Source: CAYRVX01 sp964642165 (GTDB lineage: Bacteria > Planctomycetota > Phycisphaerae > SM23-33). Taken from it: a DNA stretch of 17,128 nucleotides. The stretch's first letter is position 1. Every line of letters begins with the position of its first letter. A model generated the notes under the pieces. It was not told where the DNA came from. It was given only the letters and a program-made list of their open reading frames with translations, and made no database searches. A program made the position numbers and the translations under genes. Location of the stretch: assembly GCA_964642165.1 (NCBI GenBank), contig CAZXOC010000155.1, positions 1-17,128 of the forward strand. The letters run 5' to 3'. Positions 1 through 7,477 of the stretch are shown here, in pieces.

Positions 1-108
1 CTCAGTCGCGGCCCCGCCGGGACAAGCCCGACGGAGGCCCGATGCCGAAGGCGCTCGGTGCTGGATGCTCAGTCGCGGCCCCGCCGGGACAGGCCCGACG
101 GAGGCCCG
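1..108. repeat. Imperfect direct repeat, 67-bp period, cut by the window edge
   Basis: A 41-base segment at 1-41 recurs at 68-108 with one substitution (the ACAAGCCC in copy 1 is ACAGGCCC in copy 2). The copies are separated by 26 bases, giving a period of 67. Copy 1 starts exactly at the window edge, so the array may continue to the left. The unit is GC-rich (contains CGGCCCCGCCGGGAC). Copy 2 runs straight into unrelated sequence, so this looks like the right-hand end of a short tandem array or a local duplication. No function can be assigned. Confidence 0.8.
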
Positions 109-192
109 GCTCACACGCCGTCGGACGACGGTCGGATTGCCGCCACGAAACGCAACGGGGGCATCGGCACTGCGAGAGCTCGATCCCCCTGG

Positions 193-210
193 CTCTGTGG
201 TCTCCGTGGT
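193..210. repeat. Tandem pair of 9-mers CTCTGTGGT / CTCCGTGGT
   Basis: Two adjacent 9-mers differ at a single position. The motif resembles short CTCTGTG-type iterations that I recall from intergenic regions of some environmental bacterial genomes. That resemblance is from memory and unverified. It may be a degraded copy of a dispersed small intergenic repeat, or it may be chance. Confidence 0.4.
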
Positions 211-310
211 CCTTCTCGGGCCATTCAGTCGAACCCGCAGCCCGCCACCGTACGCCGACCGCACCCGCCTGAGCGCGCTGGGCGCAATTTTGCTTTCCTC
301 CGGCGCATCG

Positions 311-329
311 CGGTCGTACACTCCGACCG
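311..329 (+). promoter_or_regulatory. Candidate -10 element inside a 6-bp inverted repeat
   Basis: CGGTCG (311-316) and CGACCG (324-329) are perfect inverted repeats separated by seven bases. The loop holds TACACT (317-322), which matches four of six positions of the sigma-70 -10 consensus. No good -35 lies at 17 bp; TTTCCT (294-299) is a weak match. It lies 53 bases upstream of the lipoprotein start codon. This could be a promoter overlapped by an operator, or just a small hairpin. Confidence 0.25.
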
Positions 330-381
330 TTGCCGCGGGCAGCGGCGTCTGGACGGGTTGCAGAGAGCGAAGGAGAAGCCG

Positions 382-1515
382 ATGAACGCTGCAGATATGG
401 CTCGTCGTGCGCGGGGGCTGTTGGTCCTGGTGGTGGCCTTGGGCGCCGCGGCTGCGCTGTGCGGCTGTGACGGCGGGACCGGGGCCGGCGGGGGCCTCAC
501 GTACAGGCCCAGGCTGTTGCTGTCGCTGCCGGAGACCTGCAACACGCCGGACGGCATGACGCTCGACGAGGAGACCGGCGACGTCTACCTGTCGTGCCCG
601 AACTTCAACGACCCGAACTTCCCCGGCGTGCTCATGAAGATCACGCCGAGCAACAAGCTGGAGAAGTTCTTCGACCTGCCGGCGCACGCGGAGACCGGCA
701 AGGTGGGGCCGATGGGGCTGGACATCGGCCCGGACGGGCACATCTACGTGGCCGACAACCAGTACTTCGCGGACAAGGACCACAAGTCGCGCCTGCTGCG
801 GGTCCGGATGGAGGAGGGCCAGCCGGTCGGCTGCGACGTGGCGGTGGACGGCTTCAAGCTCTCCAATGCCGTCATCTGGCGCGGCAACTACGTCTACGTC
901 AGCGACACGCACTTCGACCTGGAGGACAAGCCGGGCATGAGCGGCGTCTACCGCTTCTCGCTGGACGAGATGAACCAGGGCCCCGTCAAGCTCAAGCCCA
1001 AGGGCGAGGCCGACCCGCACCTGATCGCCACGTTCCAGGCCATTCCGGGGCGAGGCAACAGCATCGCCGGGGCCGACGGGCTGACCTTCGACAGCCAGGG
1101 CAACCTCTACACCGGGAACTTCGGCGACGGCGTGTTCTACAAGATCACGTTCGACGAGGCGGGCAACGTCACGTCCAACCAGGCCCACCTGCTCCACCCG
1201 CGCCTGCGGTGCGTCGACGGGATCTTCTGCGACACCAAGACCGACCGGATCTACATCGCCGACTCCGCCGACAACGCCATCAAGATCGTCGAGCCCGACG
1301 GCAACCTCACGACCCTCTGGGAGAACGACGACACGGACGGGGCCGACGGCCTGCTCGACCAGCCCTGCGAGGTCCTCCTCCGCGGCAACGAGGTGCTCGT
1401 CGTCAACATGGACATGCCCTTCCCGGGCCTGAAAAACACCGCCTACGACGACGCCCACACCATCTCGGTCATCCGCCTCAGTTGGGTGCCGAGCTGGATG
1501 CAGTGGAAGAAATGA
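382..1515 (+). CDS. SMP-30/gluconolactonase-like six-bladed beta-propeller lipoprotein
   Basis: 377 residues. The N-terminus has an Arg-rich n-region, a hydrophobic stretch (about 13-26) and a lipobox-like LCGC (26-29), so Cys29 should be lipidated. The next residue is Asp30, the inner-membrane retention signal in Escherichia coli. The rest reads as six propeller repeats with strands of the type PDGMTLDEETGDVYLS (57-72), GLDIGPDGHIYVAD (112-125), NAVIWRGNYVYVSD (162-175), GLTFDSQGNLYTG (233-245), GIFCDTKTDRIYIAD (280-294) and CEVLLRGNEVLVV (329-341). This is the SMP-30/gluconolactonase/strictosidine-synthase-like fold. Asn162 and Asp175 are plausible metal-site residues by family analogy. The start at 382 is set by AGGAG at 371-375 and by the signal peptide. 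Activity could be lactone hydrolysis or simple ligand binding; the sequence does not decide. It leads a run of four exported-protein genes and lies 127 bases before the sulfatase. Confidence 0.82.
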   Translation: MNAADMARRARGLLVLVVALGAAAALCGCDGGTGAGGGLTYRPRLLLSLPETCNTPDGMTLDEETGDVYLSCPNFNDPNFPGVLMKITPSNKLEKFFDLPAHAETGKVGPMGLDIGPDGHIYVADNQYFADKDHKSRLLRVRMEEGQPVGCDVAVDGFKLSNAVIWRGNYVYVSDTHFDLEDKPGMSGVYRFSLDEMNQGPVKLKPKGEADPHLIATFQAIPGRGNSIAGADGLTFDSQGNLYTGNFGDGVFYKITFDEAGNVTSNQAHLLHPRLRCVDGIFCDTKTDRIYIADSADNAIKIVEPDGNLTTLWENDDTDGADGLLDQPCEVLLRGNEVLVVNMDMPFPGLKNTAYDDAHTISVIRLSWVPSWMQWKK

Positions 1516-1642
1516 TGGGCCCGCTCGCCGGCCGTGCGGGTCGGCTTGCCTCCATACCACCTGCCGTCTCGTGCGCCGCGGCTGGCCCGGCCGGGCGCCC
1601 GCGGAACGAGACCACGCCGATAGACATCGTGCGGAGAAGACG

Positions 1643-3049
1643 ATGAGAACCGCCACACGCCGCCAGTTCCTGCGCCGGGCCGGCTGCGCGGGCCTGGGCC
1701 TGCTGGCCCGGCCCCTGCGCGCCGCGCCCCCGGACGACAAGCGCCCGCTCAACTTCGCGTTCATCCTGATCGACGACATGGGCTGGTCCGACCTGGACTG
1801 CTACGGCAGCACGTACCATCTCTCCCCGCGGATCGACCGCCTCGCCCGCGAGGGCATGCGCTTCACCGACGCCTACGCCGCCTGCCCGGTCTGCTCGCCG
1901 ACGCGGGCCAGCATCCTCAGCGGCAAGTACCCCGCCCGCGTAGGCGTGACGGACTTCATCCCCGGCCACTGGCGCCCGTGGGCCCGCCTCGTCGTGCCCA
2001 AGATCCACAACCAGCTCCCGCTGGCGGAGACGACCATCCCCGAGGCGCTGAAGCCCGCCGGCTACGTGAGCGGGTGCTTCGGCAAGTGGCACCTCGGCTG
2101 GGGCGCGCCGTTCGCGCCGGACAAGCAGGGCTTCGACGTCGTCGGGCGCGGGCCGCGAAGCAAAGGCGACAAGAACGCCCGGGGCCTGACCGACCAGGCC
2201 ATCCGGTTCCTGAAGGACCACAGGGACAAGCCCTTCTTCCTGTTCCTCTCGCACCACACGGTGCACATCCCGCTGGAGGCCCCCAAGGAACTCGTCGAGA
2301 AGCACACGCGGCGTCTCCGGCCCGGGCAGAAGCCCCCCCGGCAGGCCAACCCCAGGTACGCGGCGATGGTCGAGCACCTCGACAACCAGGTCCGCCGCGT
2401 GCTGGACGCGCTGGACGAGCTGAAGCTCGCCGGCCGCACCGTCGTGATCTTCTTCAGCGACAACGGCGGGCTGATCCGGACCTACACCGGCAAGGGCGAG
2501 ATCGTCACGTCCAACGCGCCGCTGCGGAGCGAGAAGGGCACGCTGTACGAGGGCGGCATCCGCGTGCCGCTGATCGTGCGCTGGCCCGGCGTCGTCGCCC
2601 CCGGCAGCGTCTGCCGCGAGGTCGTCACGAGCGTCGACTTCCTGCCGACGCTCCTGGAGCTGGCCGGCCGGAAAGGCAAGCTCCCCGCCGGCGTCGACGG
2701 CGTGAGCCTCCTGCCGCTGCTGAAGGGCACGGGGCCCCTGAAGCGCAGCGCGGTCTACTGGCATTACCCGCACTACCATCACTGCGCGCCCTGCGGGGCC
2801 GTGCGCGCCGGGCGATACAAGCTCATCGAGTACTTCGAGGACGGCCGCTGCGAGCTGTACGACCTGAGCGCGGACATCGGGGAGAAGCGCGACCTGGCGA
2901 GGGAGCGGCCCGACAAGGCCGCCGAGCTGCGCGGCAAGCTCGCCGCCTGGCGCCAACGCGTCGGCGCGGCCATGCCCACGCCCAACCCGAAGCATGACCC
3001 CGCCAAGGCCCACCAGTGGGGCCGGCGTCCGAGACCGAAGCGCGGCTGA
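1643..3049 (+). CDS. Tat-exported formylglycine-dependent sulfatase
   Basis: 468 residues, normal for type I sulfatases of the arylsulfatase/alkaline phosphatase superfamily. The N-terminus TRRQFLRRAG (5-14) followed by a short hydrophobic run and Ala-Ala (27-28) is a Tat signal, so the enzyme folds before export. The active-site signature CSPTR sits at 84-88, with Cys84 converted to formylglycine in this family by a separate maturase not seen here. Metal-site residues are visible: Asp44-Asp45 in IDDMGW and Asp273-Asn274 in FSDNGG. Lys148 in GKWHLG and the His203-208 region (SHHTVH) complete the usual active site. Substrate is not readable from the sequence; sulfated glycans are the usual planctomycetal targets, and a fucosidase lies at the right end of the window. 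The start at 1643 has GGAG at 1633-1636. The upstream gap holds a 12-bp palindrome (1585-1596). Confidence 0.93.
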   Translation: MRTATRRQFLRRAGCAGLGLLARPLRAAPPDDKRPLNFAFILIDDMGWSDLDCYGSTYHLSPRIDRLAREGMRFTDAYAACPVCSPTRASILSGKYPARVGVTDFIPGHWRPWARLVVPKIHNQLPLAETTIPEALKPAGYVSGCFGKWHLGWGAPFAPDKQGFDVVGRGPRSKGDKNARGLTDQAIRFLKDHRDKPFFLFLSHHTVHIPLEAPKELVEKHTRRLRPGQKPPRQANPRYAAMVEHLDNQVRRVLDALDELKLAGRTVVIFFSDNGGLIRTYTGKGEIVTSNAPLRSEKGTLYEGGIRVPLIVRWPGVVAPGSVCREVVTSVDFLPTLLELAGRKGKLPAGVDGVSLLPLLKGTGPLKRSAVYWHYPHYHHCAPCGAVRAGRYKLIEYFEDGRCELYDLSADIGEKRDLARERPDKAAELRGKLAAWRQRVGAAMPTPNPKHDPAKAHQWGRRPRPKRG

Positions 3050-3143
3050 CCGCGCCCTCGCGCGCGGGCCGGAGCGTATCCGGGAGGACCCGCGCCGAAC
3101 CGTCCGGCCGACGAAGCCGGCCCGGCAGCAGGGAGAACGTGCG

Positions 3144-4064
3144 ATGCAGAACGTGTGGCTGGTCGTGTGGGCCGGCGCGTTGGCGGCGGCCTCGCCGGCC
3201 CGGGGCGCCGGGAAGGCCCCCGCCGAGGACAAGCGGAGCGTCGGGCAGCTCCTCCAGGTGATGAAGAGCGGCGTGCCGTTCGAGCGAGCCGACGCCGCGA
3301 AGGCCCTCGCCGCCAAGGGCAAGGACGTCCTGCCCGCGATCGTCAAGGCGCTGGGGGATGCGAGCCCGAACCTCCGGCGGGGGGCGACCGAGGCCCTCGC
3401 GGCGATGGGCGCCGACGCGCGGGACGCATCGCCCCGGCTCGTCCGGGCCCTGAGGGATCCGGACGCCTGGGTGCGTGCCGGCGCGGCGCGGGCGCTCGGC
3501 AGCATGGGCGAGCTCCCGCCCGTCCGCGCCAAGGCCCTGGCCGCCGCCGCACGCGACCCGGATCCCTGGGTCCGCGAGGTGACCATGTCGGTCCTGCGGA
3601 ACGCCACGAAGGACGAGGGCCTGCTGGTGAAGGCGGCCTGCGGGGCGATCGCCATGCCTCACAGCAGTTGGGGCATCTGCCGCCACGCGATGGGCGTCCT
3701 CAAGCAGCACGGCGCGAGCCACAAGAAGGTGGTGGTTCCGGCCCTGCTGAAGATGCTGTCGGACCCGCCGCAGGGGATGTGGGACGGCGGCCCGGCTGCC
3801 GTGGACCTCCTGATCCGGATGGGCGAAGCGAAGAAGGCCGTCCCCGTGCTCATCAAGGTGCTCCGCCACCCCGACATCCGGACGGCGGATCGGGCGGCCG
3901 GGCGCCTCGCCCAGATCGGCCCCGACGCCGCCGACGCGCTGCCGGCCCTCCGCAAGATGGCCGCCAAGGGCATAGCCGACGAGCGCGCCAAGAAGGCCGT
4001 CCGGAGGGCCATCGCCATCCTCGAAGGCAAGGAAGACCCCAACGCCAAGAAGGGCAAGAAGTAG
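3144..4064 (+). CDS. Exported HEAT-repeat protein
   Basis: 306 residues. A short signal peptide (about 1-22, hydrophobic WLVVWAGALAAA) is followed by Lys/Glu-rich linker and then tandem helical HEAT/PBS-lyase-type repeats. The clearest units are around 45-75 (ADAAKALAAKGKDVLPAIVK), 76-107 and 108-140 (DPDAWVRAGAARALGSMG), with less regular units to about 290. The tail is Lys-rich (ending AKKGKK). Such repeats form a right-handed solenoid used for protein-protein contacts; no catalytic motif is seen. The start at 3144 follows GGGAG (3131-3135) and lies 94 bases after the sulfatase stop. The stop codon overlaps the Shine-Dalgarno sequence of the next gene, so the two are very likely co-transcribed and translationally linked. 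The partner is unknown; the PDZ/toroid protein downstream is the obvious candidate. Confidence 0.82.
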   Translation: MQNVWLVVWAGALAAASPARGAGKAPAEDKRSVGQLLQVMKSGVPFERADAAKALAAKGKDVLPAIVKALGDASPNLRRGATEALAAMGADARDASPRLVRALRDPDAWVRAGAARALGSMGELPPVRAKALAAAARDPDPWVREVTMSVLRNATKDEGLLVKAACGAIAMPHSSWGICRHAMGVLKQHGASHKKVVVPALLKMLSDPPQGMWDGGPAAVDLLIRMGEAKKAVPVLIKVLRHPDIRTADRAAGRLAQIGPDAADALPALRKMAAKGIADERAKKAVRRAIAILEGKEDPNAKKGKK

Positions 4065-4068
4065 GAGG
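4063..4068 (+). promoter_or_regulatory. AGGAGG ribosome binding site overlapping the upstream stop codon
   Basis: A perfect AGGAGG begins within the TAG stop (4062-4064) of the HEAT-repeat gene and lies six bases before the ATG at 4075. It fixes that start and implies translational coupling of the two genes. Confidence 0.8.
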
Positions 4069-4074
4069 CCGGCC

Positions 4075-6411
4075 ATGAAGCCAAGCACGCGAAGGACGCT
4101 ATGCGTATCGGCCGCCGCGGCGCTGCTGGCCTCGACGGCCGGGCCGCTGTGGGCGCGGAAGCCCAAGGACGCCGCGAGGCCCGCCGAGGAGGCCGCGCCC
4201 GTCTGGTCGCCGTTTGCCGCCTGGACCGGCCGGCAGGTCTACCTCGGCCCGACCGGCGCGCGCGGATGGGTCGGCGACGGCCGGATCATCGTCACGAGCG
4301 TGCCGGAGGGCTCCCCGGCGGAGGGTCTCCTCCGAGTGGGCGACGTCCTGGTGGAGGCCGGCGGGCGGCGGCTGGCCGACGACGAGGACCCCCGGCGCGC
4401 GGTCGGCGAGGCGATCACCGCGGCCGAGACGACCGCCGCCGGCGGCAAGCTGCGCCTGTCGGTTCTCCGCGCGGGCCGGCGGCGCGACGTGACCGTGCCG
4501 ATCCGCGTGATGGGCGGCTACAGCAGGACCTGGCCGCACGACTGCGCGAAGTCGCGGCGGATCCTCGACGAGGCCTGCGCGTACCTGGCGCGGGAGCAGT
4601 TCCCCGACGGGCACGTCGAGGGCGAGGGCATCATGGCCACGGCCTGGAGCGCGCTGCTGTGGCTGGCCGCCGACGACGTGCGATACCTCGACAACGCCCG
4701 GCGAGCCGTCTACCACCTCAGCAAGACCGATTACGTCAAGCACGAGCTCAGGTCCTGGGCGCTGGGCTACGGGGGCATCGCCATGGCCGAGTACTACCTC
4801 GCCACCGGCGACGAGAGCGTCCTGCCGAAGCTCCAGGAGATGATCCGGTTCACCGAGAGCGGGCAGATGGCCTGCGGCACGTGGGGCCACAACATCCCCT
4901 GGGGCGCGTACGGCGCGCTGAACCAGGCCGGGCTGGTCTGCTGGATGATGCTGGCGCTCGGGCAGGAGTGCGGCCTGGAGATCGACCAGGCCGTCCTGGA
5001 CAAGTCCACGCTGTTCTTCGGCAAGTACGTCGGGCGGGGCGGCATCCCCTACGGCGACCACCTGCCGACCACCGGCTCGGGCAGCAACGGCAAGGACGCC
5101 CTCGGCGCGGTGGGCTTCCACCTGCTGGGCAAGCCCGAGGGATGGCGGTTCTTCTCGCGGCTGGTGGCGGCCGCCTACCGCTACCGCGAGAAGGGACACA
5201 CCGGCTGCTTCCTGTCGCTGTACTGGGGCCCGGTCGCGGCGCGCCTGGCCGGCGAGAAGCCCTTCCGGCGGTTCATGGACTACCAGCGGTGGTACTACGA
5301 CCTGGCGAGGACCCCCGACGGCGGGCTCGTCTGCCAGCCGAACCCGGAGAACCTGAGCGGCCGCACCAACGGCGTCTACACGCGCAACGGCCCGCGCTTC
5401 ACGACGGGCGGCATGGCGATGGTCTACGCGATCCCCCGGCGCGCCGTCCGCGTGCTCGGGGCCGAGAGGGGCGTCTTCGGGCGCGCGCTGACCGGTCCGA
5501 TCGCCGAGGCGCGGAAGCTCTACGGGCGGCGCAAGTGGCCGGAGCTGGCCGCCGCCGTTGCGGAGATCCGGAGCGATGCCAAGGCGTCGGCCGATCAGAA
5601 GCGCTGGGCCGCCCAATTGGCCAAGGCCGCCGACCGCCAGCGCGAGAGCGTCACGCGGACGCTGGCGAAGTTCGACAAGCTCGTCCGGGAAGGGGACGTC
5701 TACCACGCCCACGAGCTGCTGGAGAGCCTCCAGCGGCGCATCGGCGCCGATGCCGGGGAGCTCGCCGCCGCGAAGGAAACCATGGAGGCCAACAGCCGGT
5801 GGGTCGAGACCGGCCGGGAGTACTACGACGCCTGGGCCAAGCTCCAGTCCTTCACCTGGCAGGGCTGGCACTACTACGGCAAGAAGCTCATGGACGTGCC
5901 CGGGCCGTTCGTCCCGCCGCCGATCCGCACGTGGCTGCCCGTGGCGCCCACCTCGGAGGCCCAGCCCCAGCCCTGGCGGCTGACGCAGTGGGGGGACGAC
6001 CTCGAGGCCCCGCCCGACGCCTCCCGGGCTCCCGACGGCTGGGCCGACGCCGCGTTCGACGACTCGGCGTGGGCCGAAGGGAAGGGCGCCGTTCGCATCG
6101 GCAGCGGGCGAGCCGTCTGGCAGAAGCGGAACATGCTGCTGCGGCGGGCGTTCGAGCTGGACGACACGGACTTCGCGACGCTGCGCCTCCTCGTGGCGGT
6201 CCCGCGCGACCTGCGGGCGGCAATCTACCTGAACGCCCGGCCGATCCTTCGCGTCGAGCCCGGGCCGTGGAAGGGCTACGCGAAGGTCCCGCTGGCGCCC
6301 GCGACGGTACGGCTGCTGCGGAAGGGCAGGAACGTGCTGGCCGTCCGCGGCGAGCGCGGCCCGCGAGGCGGAACGTTCGACGTCGGGATCGAGGGCCTGC
6401 GCCACAAGTAG
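4075..6411 (+). CDS. Exported PDZ + alpha-toroid protein with C-terminal beta-sandwich (DUF6288-like)
   Basis: 778 residues. Residues 1-28 form a signal peptide (hydrophobic VSAAAALLASTAGPLWA). A PDZ-like domain spans about 55-145, seen in IIVTSVPEGSPAEGLLRVGD (71-90) and the following VLVEAGGRRL. Residues about 155-460 resemble the alpha/alpha-toroid of squalene-cyclase/prenyltransferase-type folds, with repeated Gly- and Trp-rich helices (TAWSALLWLA 189-198, SWALGYGGIAMAEYYLATGD 227-246, GTWGHNIPWGAYGALNQAG 268-286). Residues about 470-590 are helical and charged. Residues 635-778 look like a galactose-binding-like beta-sandwich (FDDSAWAEGKGAVRIG, IYLNARPILRV, LRKGRNVLAVRG). This architecture matches what I know as DUF6288 proteins of PVC bacteria. 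The catalytic role is unknown; glycan processing or scaffolding on the cell surface is an inference from the sulfatase next door. Confidence 0.8.
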   Translation: MKPSTRRTLCVSAAAALLASTAGPLWARKPKDAARPAEEAAPVWSPFAAWTGRQVYLGPTGARGWVGDGRIIVTSVPEGSPAEGLLRVGDVLVEAGGRRLADDEDPRRAVGEAITAAETTAAGGKLRLSVLRAGRRRDVTVPIRVMGGYSRTWPHDCAKSRRILDEACAYLAREQFPDGHVEGEGIMATAWSALLWLAADDVRYLDNARRAVYHLSKTDYVKHELRSWALGYGGIAMAEYYLATGDESVLPKLQEMIRFTESGQMACGTWGHNIPWGAYGALNQAGLVCWMMLALGQECGLEIDQAVLDKSTLFFGKYVGRGGIPYGDHLPTTGSGSNGKDALGAVGFHLLGKPEGWRFFSRLVAAAYRYREKGHTGCFLSLYWGPVAARLAGEKPFRRFMDYQRWYYDLARTPDGGLVCQPNPENLSGRTNGVYTRNGPRFTTGGMAMVYAIPRRAVRVLGAERGVFGRALTGPIAEARKLYGRRKWPELAAAVAEIRSDAKASADQKRWAAQLAKAADRQRESVTRTLAKFDKLVREGDVYHAHELLESLQRRIGADAGELAAAKETMEANSRWVETGREYYDAWAKLQSFTWQGWHYYGKKLMDVPGPFVPPPIRTWLPVAPTSEAQPQPWRLTQWGDDLEAPPDASRAPDGWADAAFDDSAWAEGKGAVRIGSGRAVWQKRNMLLRRAFELDDTDFATLRLLVAVPRDLRAAIYLNARPILRVEPGPWKGYAKVPLAPATVRLLRKGRNVLAVRGERGPRGGTFDVGIEGLRHK

Positions 6412-6438
6412 CCGCGCTGCCGACCGGGGGCACGCTCG

Positions 6439-7239
6439 TTACTTGCGCGCGGCGCCTCCGCCGCGCCGCCCGCGCTTCGCCCGCCGGTTGGCTCTGGCGA
6501 TAAGCTGTTTCGCCTTCCGCACCATGCCCGCGACGATCAGCTCGCACGCCGTCCGCCCCAGCTCGACCGACGCCTCCGTGCGCGGGTCCTTGCCGTAGAC
6601 GCCGACGAGGTCCTCCCTCTCGCGGCCGCGGAAGACGCTCAGGTCCACGCAGTCGGGGCGGAGGTACCACAGGTACGACGTCTCCCAGTGCGCGGCGTGG
6701 TCGCCGCCGACCTTGGGGCTCTTGGGGGGATAGTGGAACTCGATGCCGGCGAAGGCCTGGGTGTCGGGGACGTCGCGGTTGAACTGCTCGACGACGGGGG
6801 CGGCCCAGCCGTGGATCGGGTAGTGCCCGCAGAGCAGGCAGACGGCCCGCATCTCGAGCGAGCTCATCTGGATCAGCACGTGGCGCAGCAGCGCCTGGTA
6901 GGAGGCGACCTGCTCGTCGGCGCTGCGGCCGAAGTGCGCGGGCGTCCACTTGCGGCGCCGGAACTTCATCTTGCGGTGGACGTCGGCGTGGGCGGAGGTG
7001 TCGGCCTCGATCATGCGGGTGACGCGCGGCTCGCCGTACCACAGCGTGGGGAAGGCGAAGCCCCCGGACCGCGCGGCGGCGAGCTCGCAGAGCTTTTCGG
7101 CCTTGAGGGCGTCGTTGCCGACGGCGAGGTGCTCCCCGTGCCACTCCAGCCCGCCGAGCCCGAGGAACGCCGCGGGGAACCGCCGGCGCCGCGAGACGAT
7201 CTCGTGCGGCAGCATCTCTTCGTATCGCACCTTCTCCAT
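6439..7239 (-). CDS. Creatininase-family amidohydrolase
   Basis: 266 residues, typical length for the creatininase/creatinine amidohydrolase family of metal-dependent cytoplasmic hydrolases. The diagnostic metal motif appears as GGLEWHGEHLAVGNDAL (29-45), giving Glu32, His34 and Asp43 as ligands, as in the family pattern E-x-H-G-x-H-L-P. The second half of the site is HAAHWETSYL (181-190), equivalent to the family HAGExETS, with Glu186. The middle signature normally reading NGHGGN is here GHYPIHG (138-144), an unusual version that keeps His139. The start at 7239 is chosen because GGAAAGGG (7247-7254) lies seven bases upstream; the 42-residue upward extension has no family similarity. The tail is strongly basic (about 246-266). 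No signal peptide is seen. Relatives also act in cofactor and sugar-amide chemistry, so the substrate should not be taken as creatinine. It stands alone between convergent and divergent neighbours. Confidence 0.85.
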   Translation of the reverse strand: MEKVRYEEMLPHEIVSRRRRFPAAFLGLGGLEWHGEHLAVGNDALKAEKLCELAAARSGGFAFPTLWYGEPRVTRMIEADTSAHADVHRKMKFRRRKWTPAHFGRSADEQVASYQALLRHVLIQMSSLEMRAVCLLCGHYPIHGWAAPVVEQFNRDVPDTQAFAGIEFHYPPKSPKVGGDHAAHWETSYLWYLRPDCVDLSVFRGREREDLVGVYGKDPRTEASVELGRTACELIVAGMVRKAKQLIARANRRAKRGRRGGGAARK

Positions 7240-7363
7240 GTCGCAGCCCTTTCCGTGGCGGCCCGCGGCCGACCTGCTTGCATCCGGCGACGCGGTCGCT
7301 ATTGTGGCGAACGAGGGCGGGAACGTCGAGTTCCGGGTTCGTTTGCCGGCTTCGGAGGCCGCC

Positions 7364-7450
7364 ATGACCGACCCCGCCGAGGGCTTCGCGCCGGACCGGT
7401 GGTTCGCCGCCCTGCGAGCCGACGGCCCGCGCGGGCGCGAGCCGAAATAG
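7364..7450 (+). CDS. Candidate 28-residue small protein
   Basis: ATG at 7364 is preceded by GGAGG (7354-7358) with five bases of spacing, as good a ribosome binding site as any in the window. The ORF encodes 28 residues, starting MTDPAEGFAPDRWFAAL and ending REPK before TAG. It is hydrophilic with one aromatic cluster (Asp-Arg-Trp-Phe) and has no signal peptide or membrane segment. It lies 153 bases upstream of the exported protein gene, so it could be a leader peptide, a genuine small protein, a remnant of a lost gene, or chance in GC-rich DNA. I do not recognise it. Confidence 0.3.
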   Translation: MTDPAEGFAPDRWFAALRADGPRGREPK

Positions 7451-7477
7451 CCGCCGCTGCGCCGCGACGATCAGGGA

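Larger units (their letters stand above)
1..381. other. Non-coding leader region upstream of the propeller lipoprotein
   Basis: No convincing gene is seen here. The reading frame of the downstream lipoprotein stays open leftwards to about position 58, but that stretch reads as low-complexity Arg/Pro-rich protein with no family resemblance, and the signal peptide and ribosome binding site place the real start at 382. The region contains an imperfect direct repeat (1-41 and 68-108), a tandem pair of 9-mers (193-210), and a dyad enclosing a -10-like hexamer (311-329). The stretch 281-300 is locally AT-richer (GCAATTTTGCTTTCC), as often seen near promoters. A gene ending to the left of the window cannot be excluded. 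Confidence 0.6.

Noticed and set aside
58..381. N-terminal extension of the propeller lipoprotein by 108 residues
   Set aside because: The lipoprotein signal at 382 with AGGAG upstream would be buried inside the protein; the extension is low-complexity.
1585..1596. 12-bp palindrome GCCCGGCCGGGC before the sulfatase
   Set aside because: Pure G/C palindromes of this length are expected by chance at this base composition; no promoter or T-run is attached.
1478..3655. 725-residue open frame on the minus strand across the sulfatase and HEAT-repeat genes
   Set aside because: It is antisense to two well-supported genes, has Ala/Arg/Gly/Pro composition typical of GC-rich shadow frames, and shows no domain.
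4099..6405. 768-residue minus-strand frame and 800-residue plus-strand alternative frame over the PDZ/toroid gene
   Set aside because: Both are shadows of the 4075-6411 gene, which has the ribosome binding site, signal peptide and domains.
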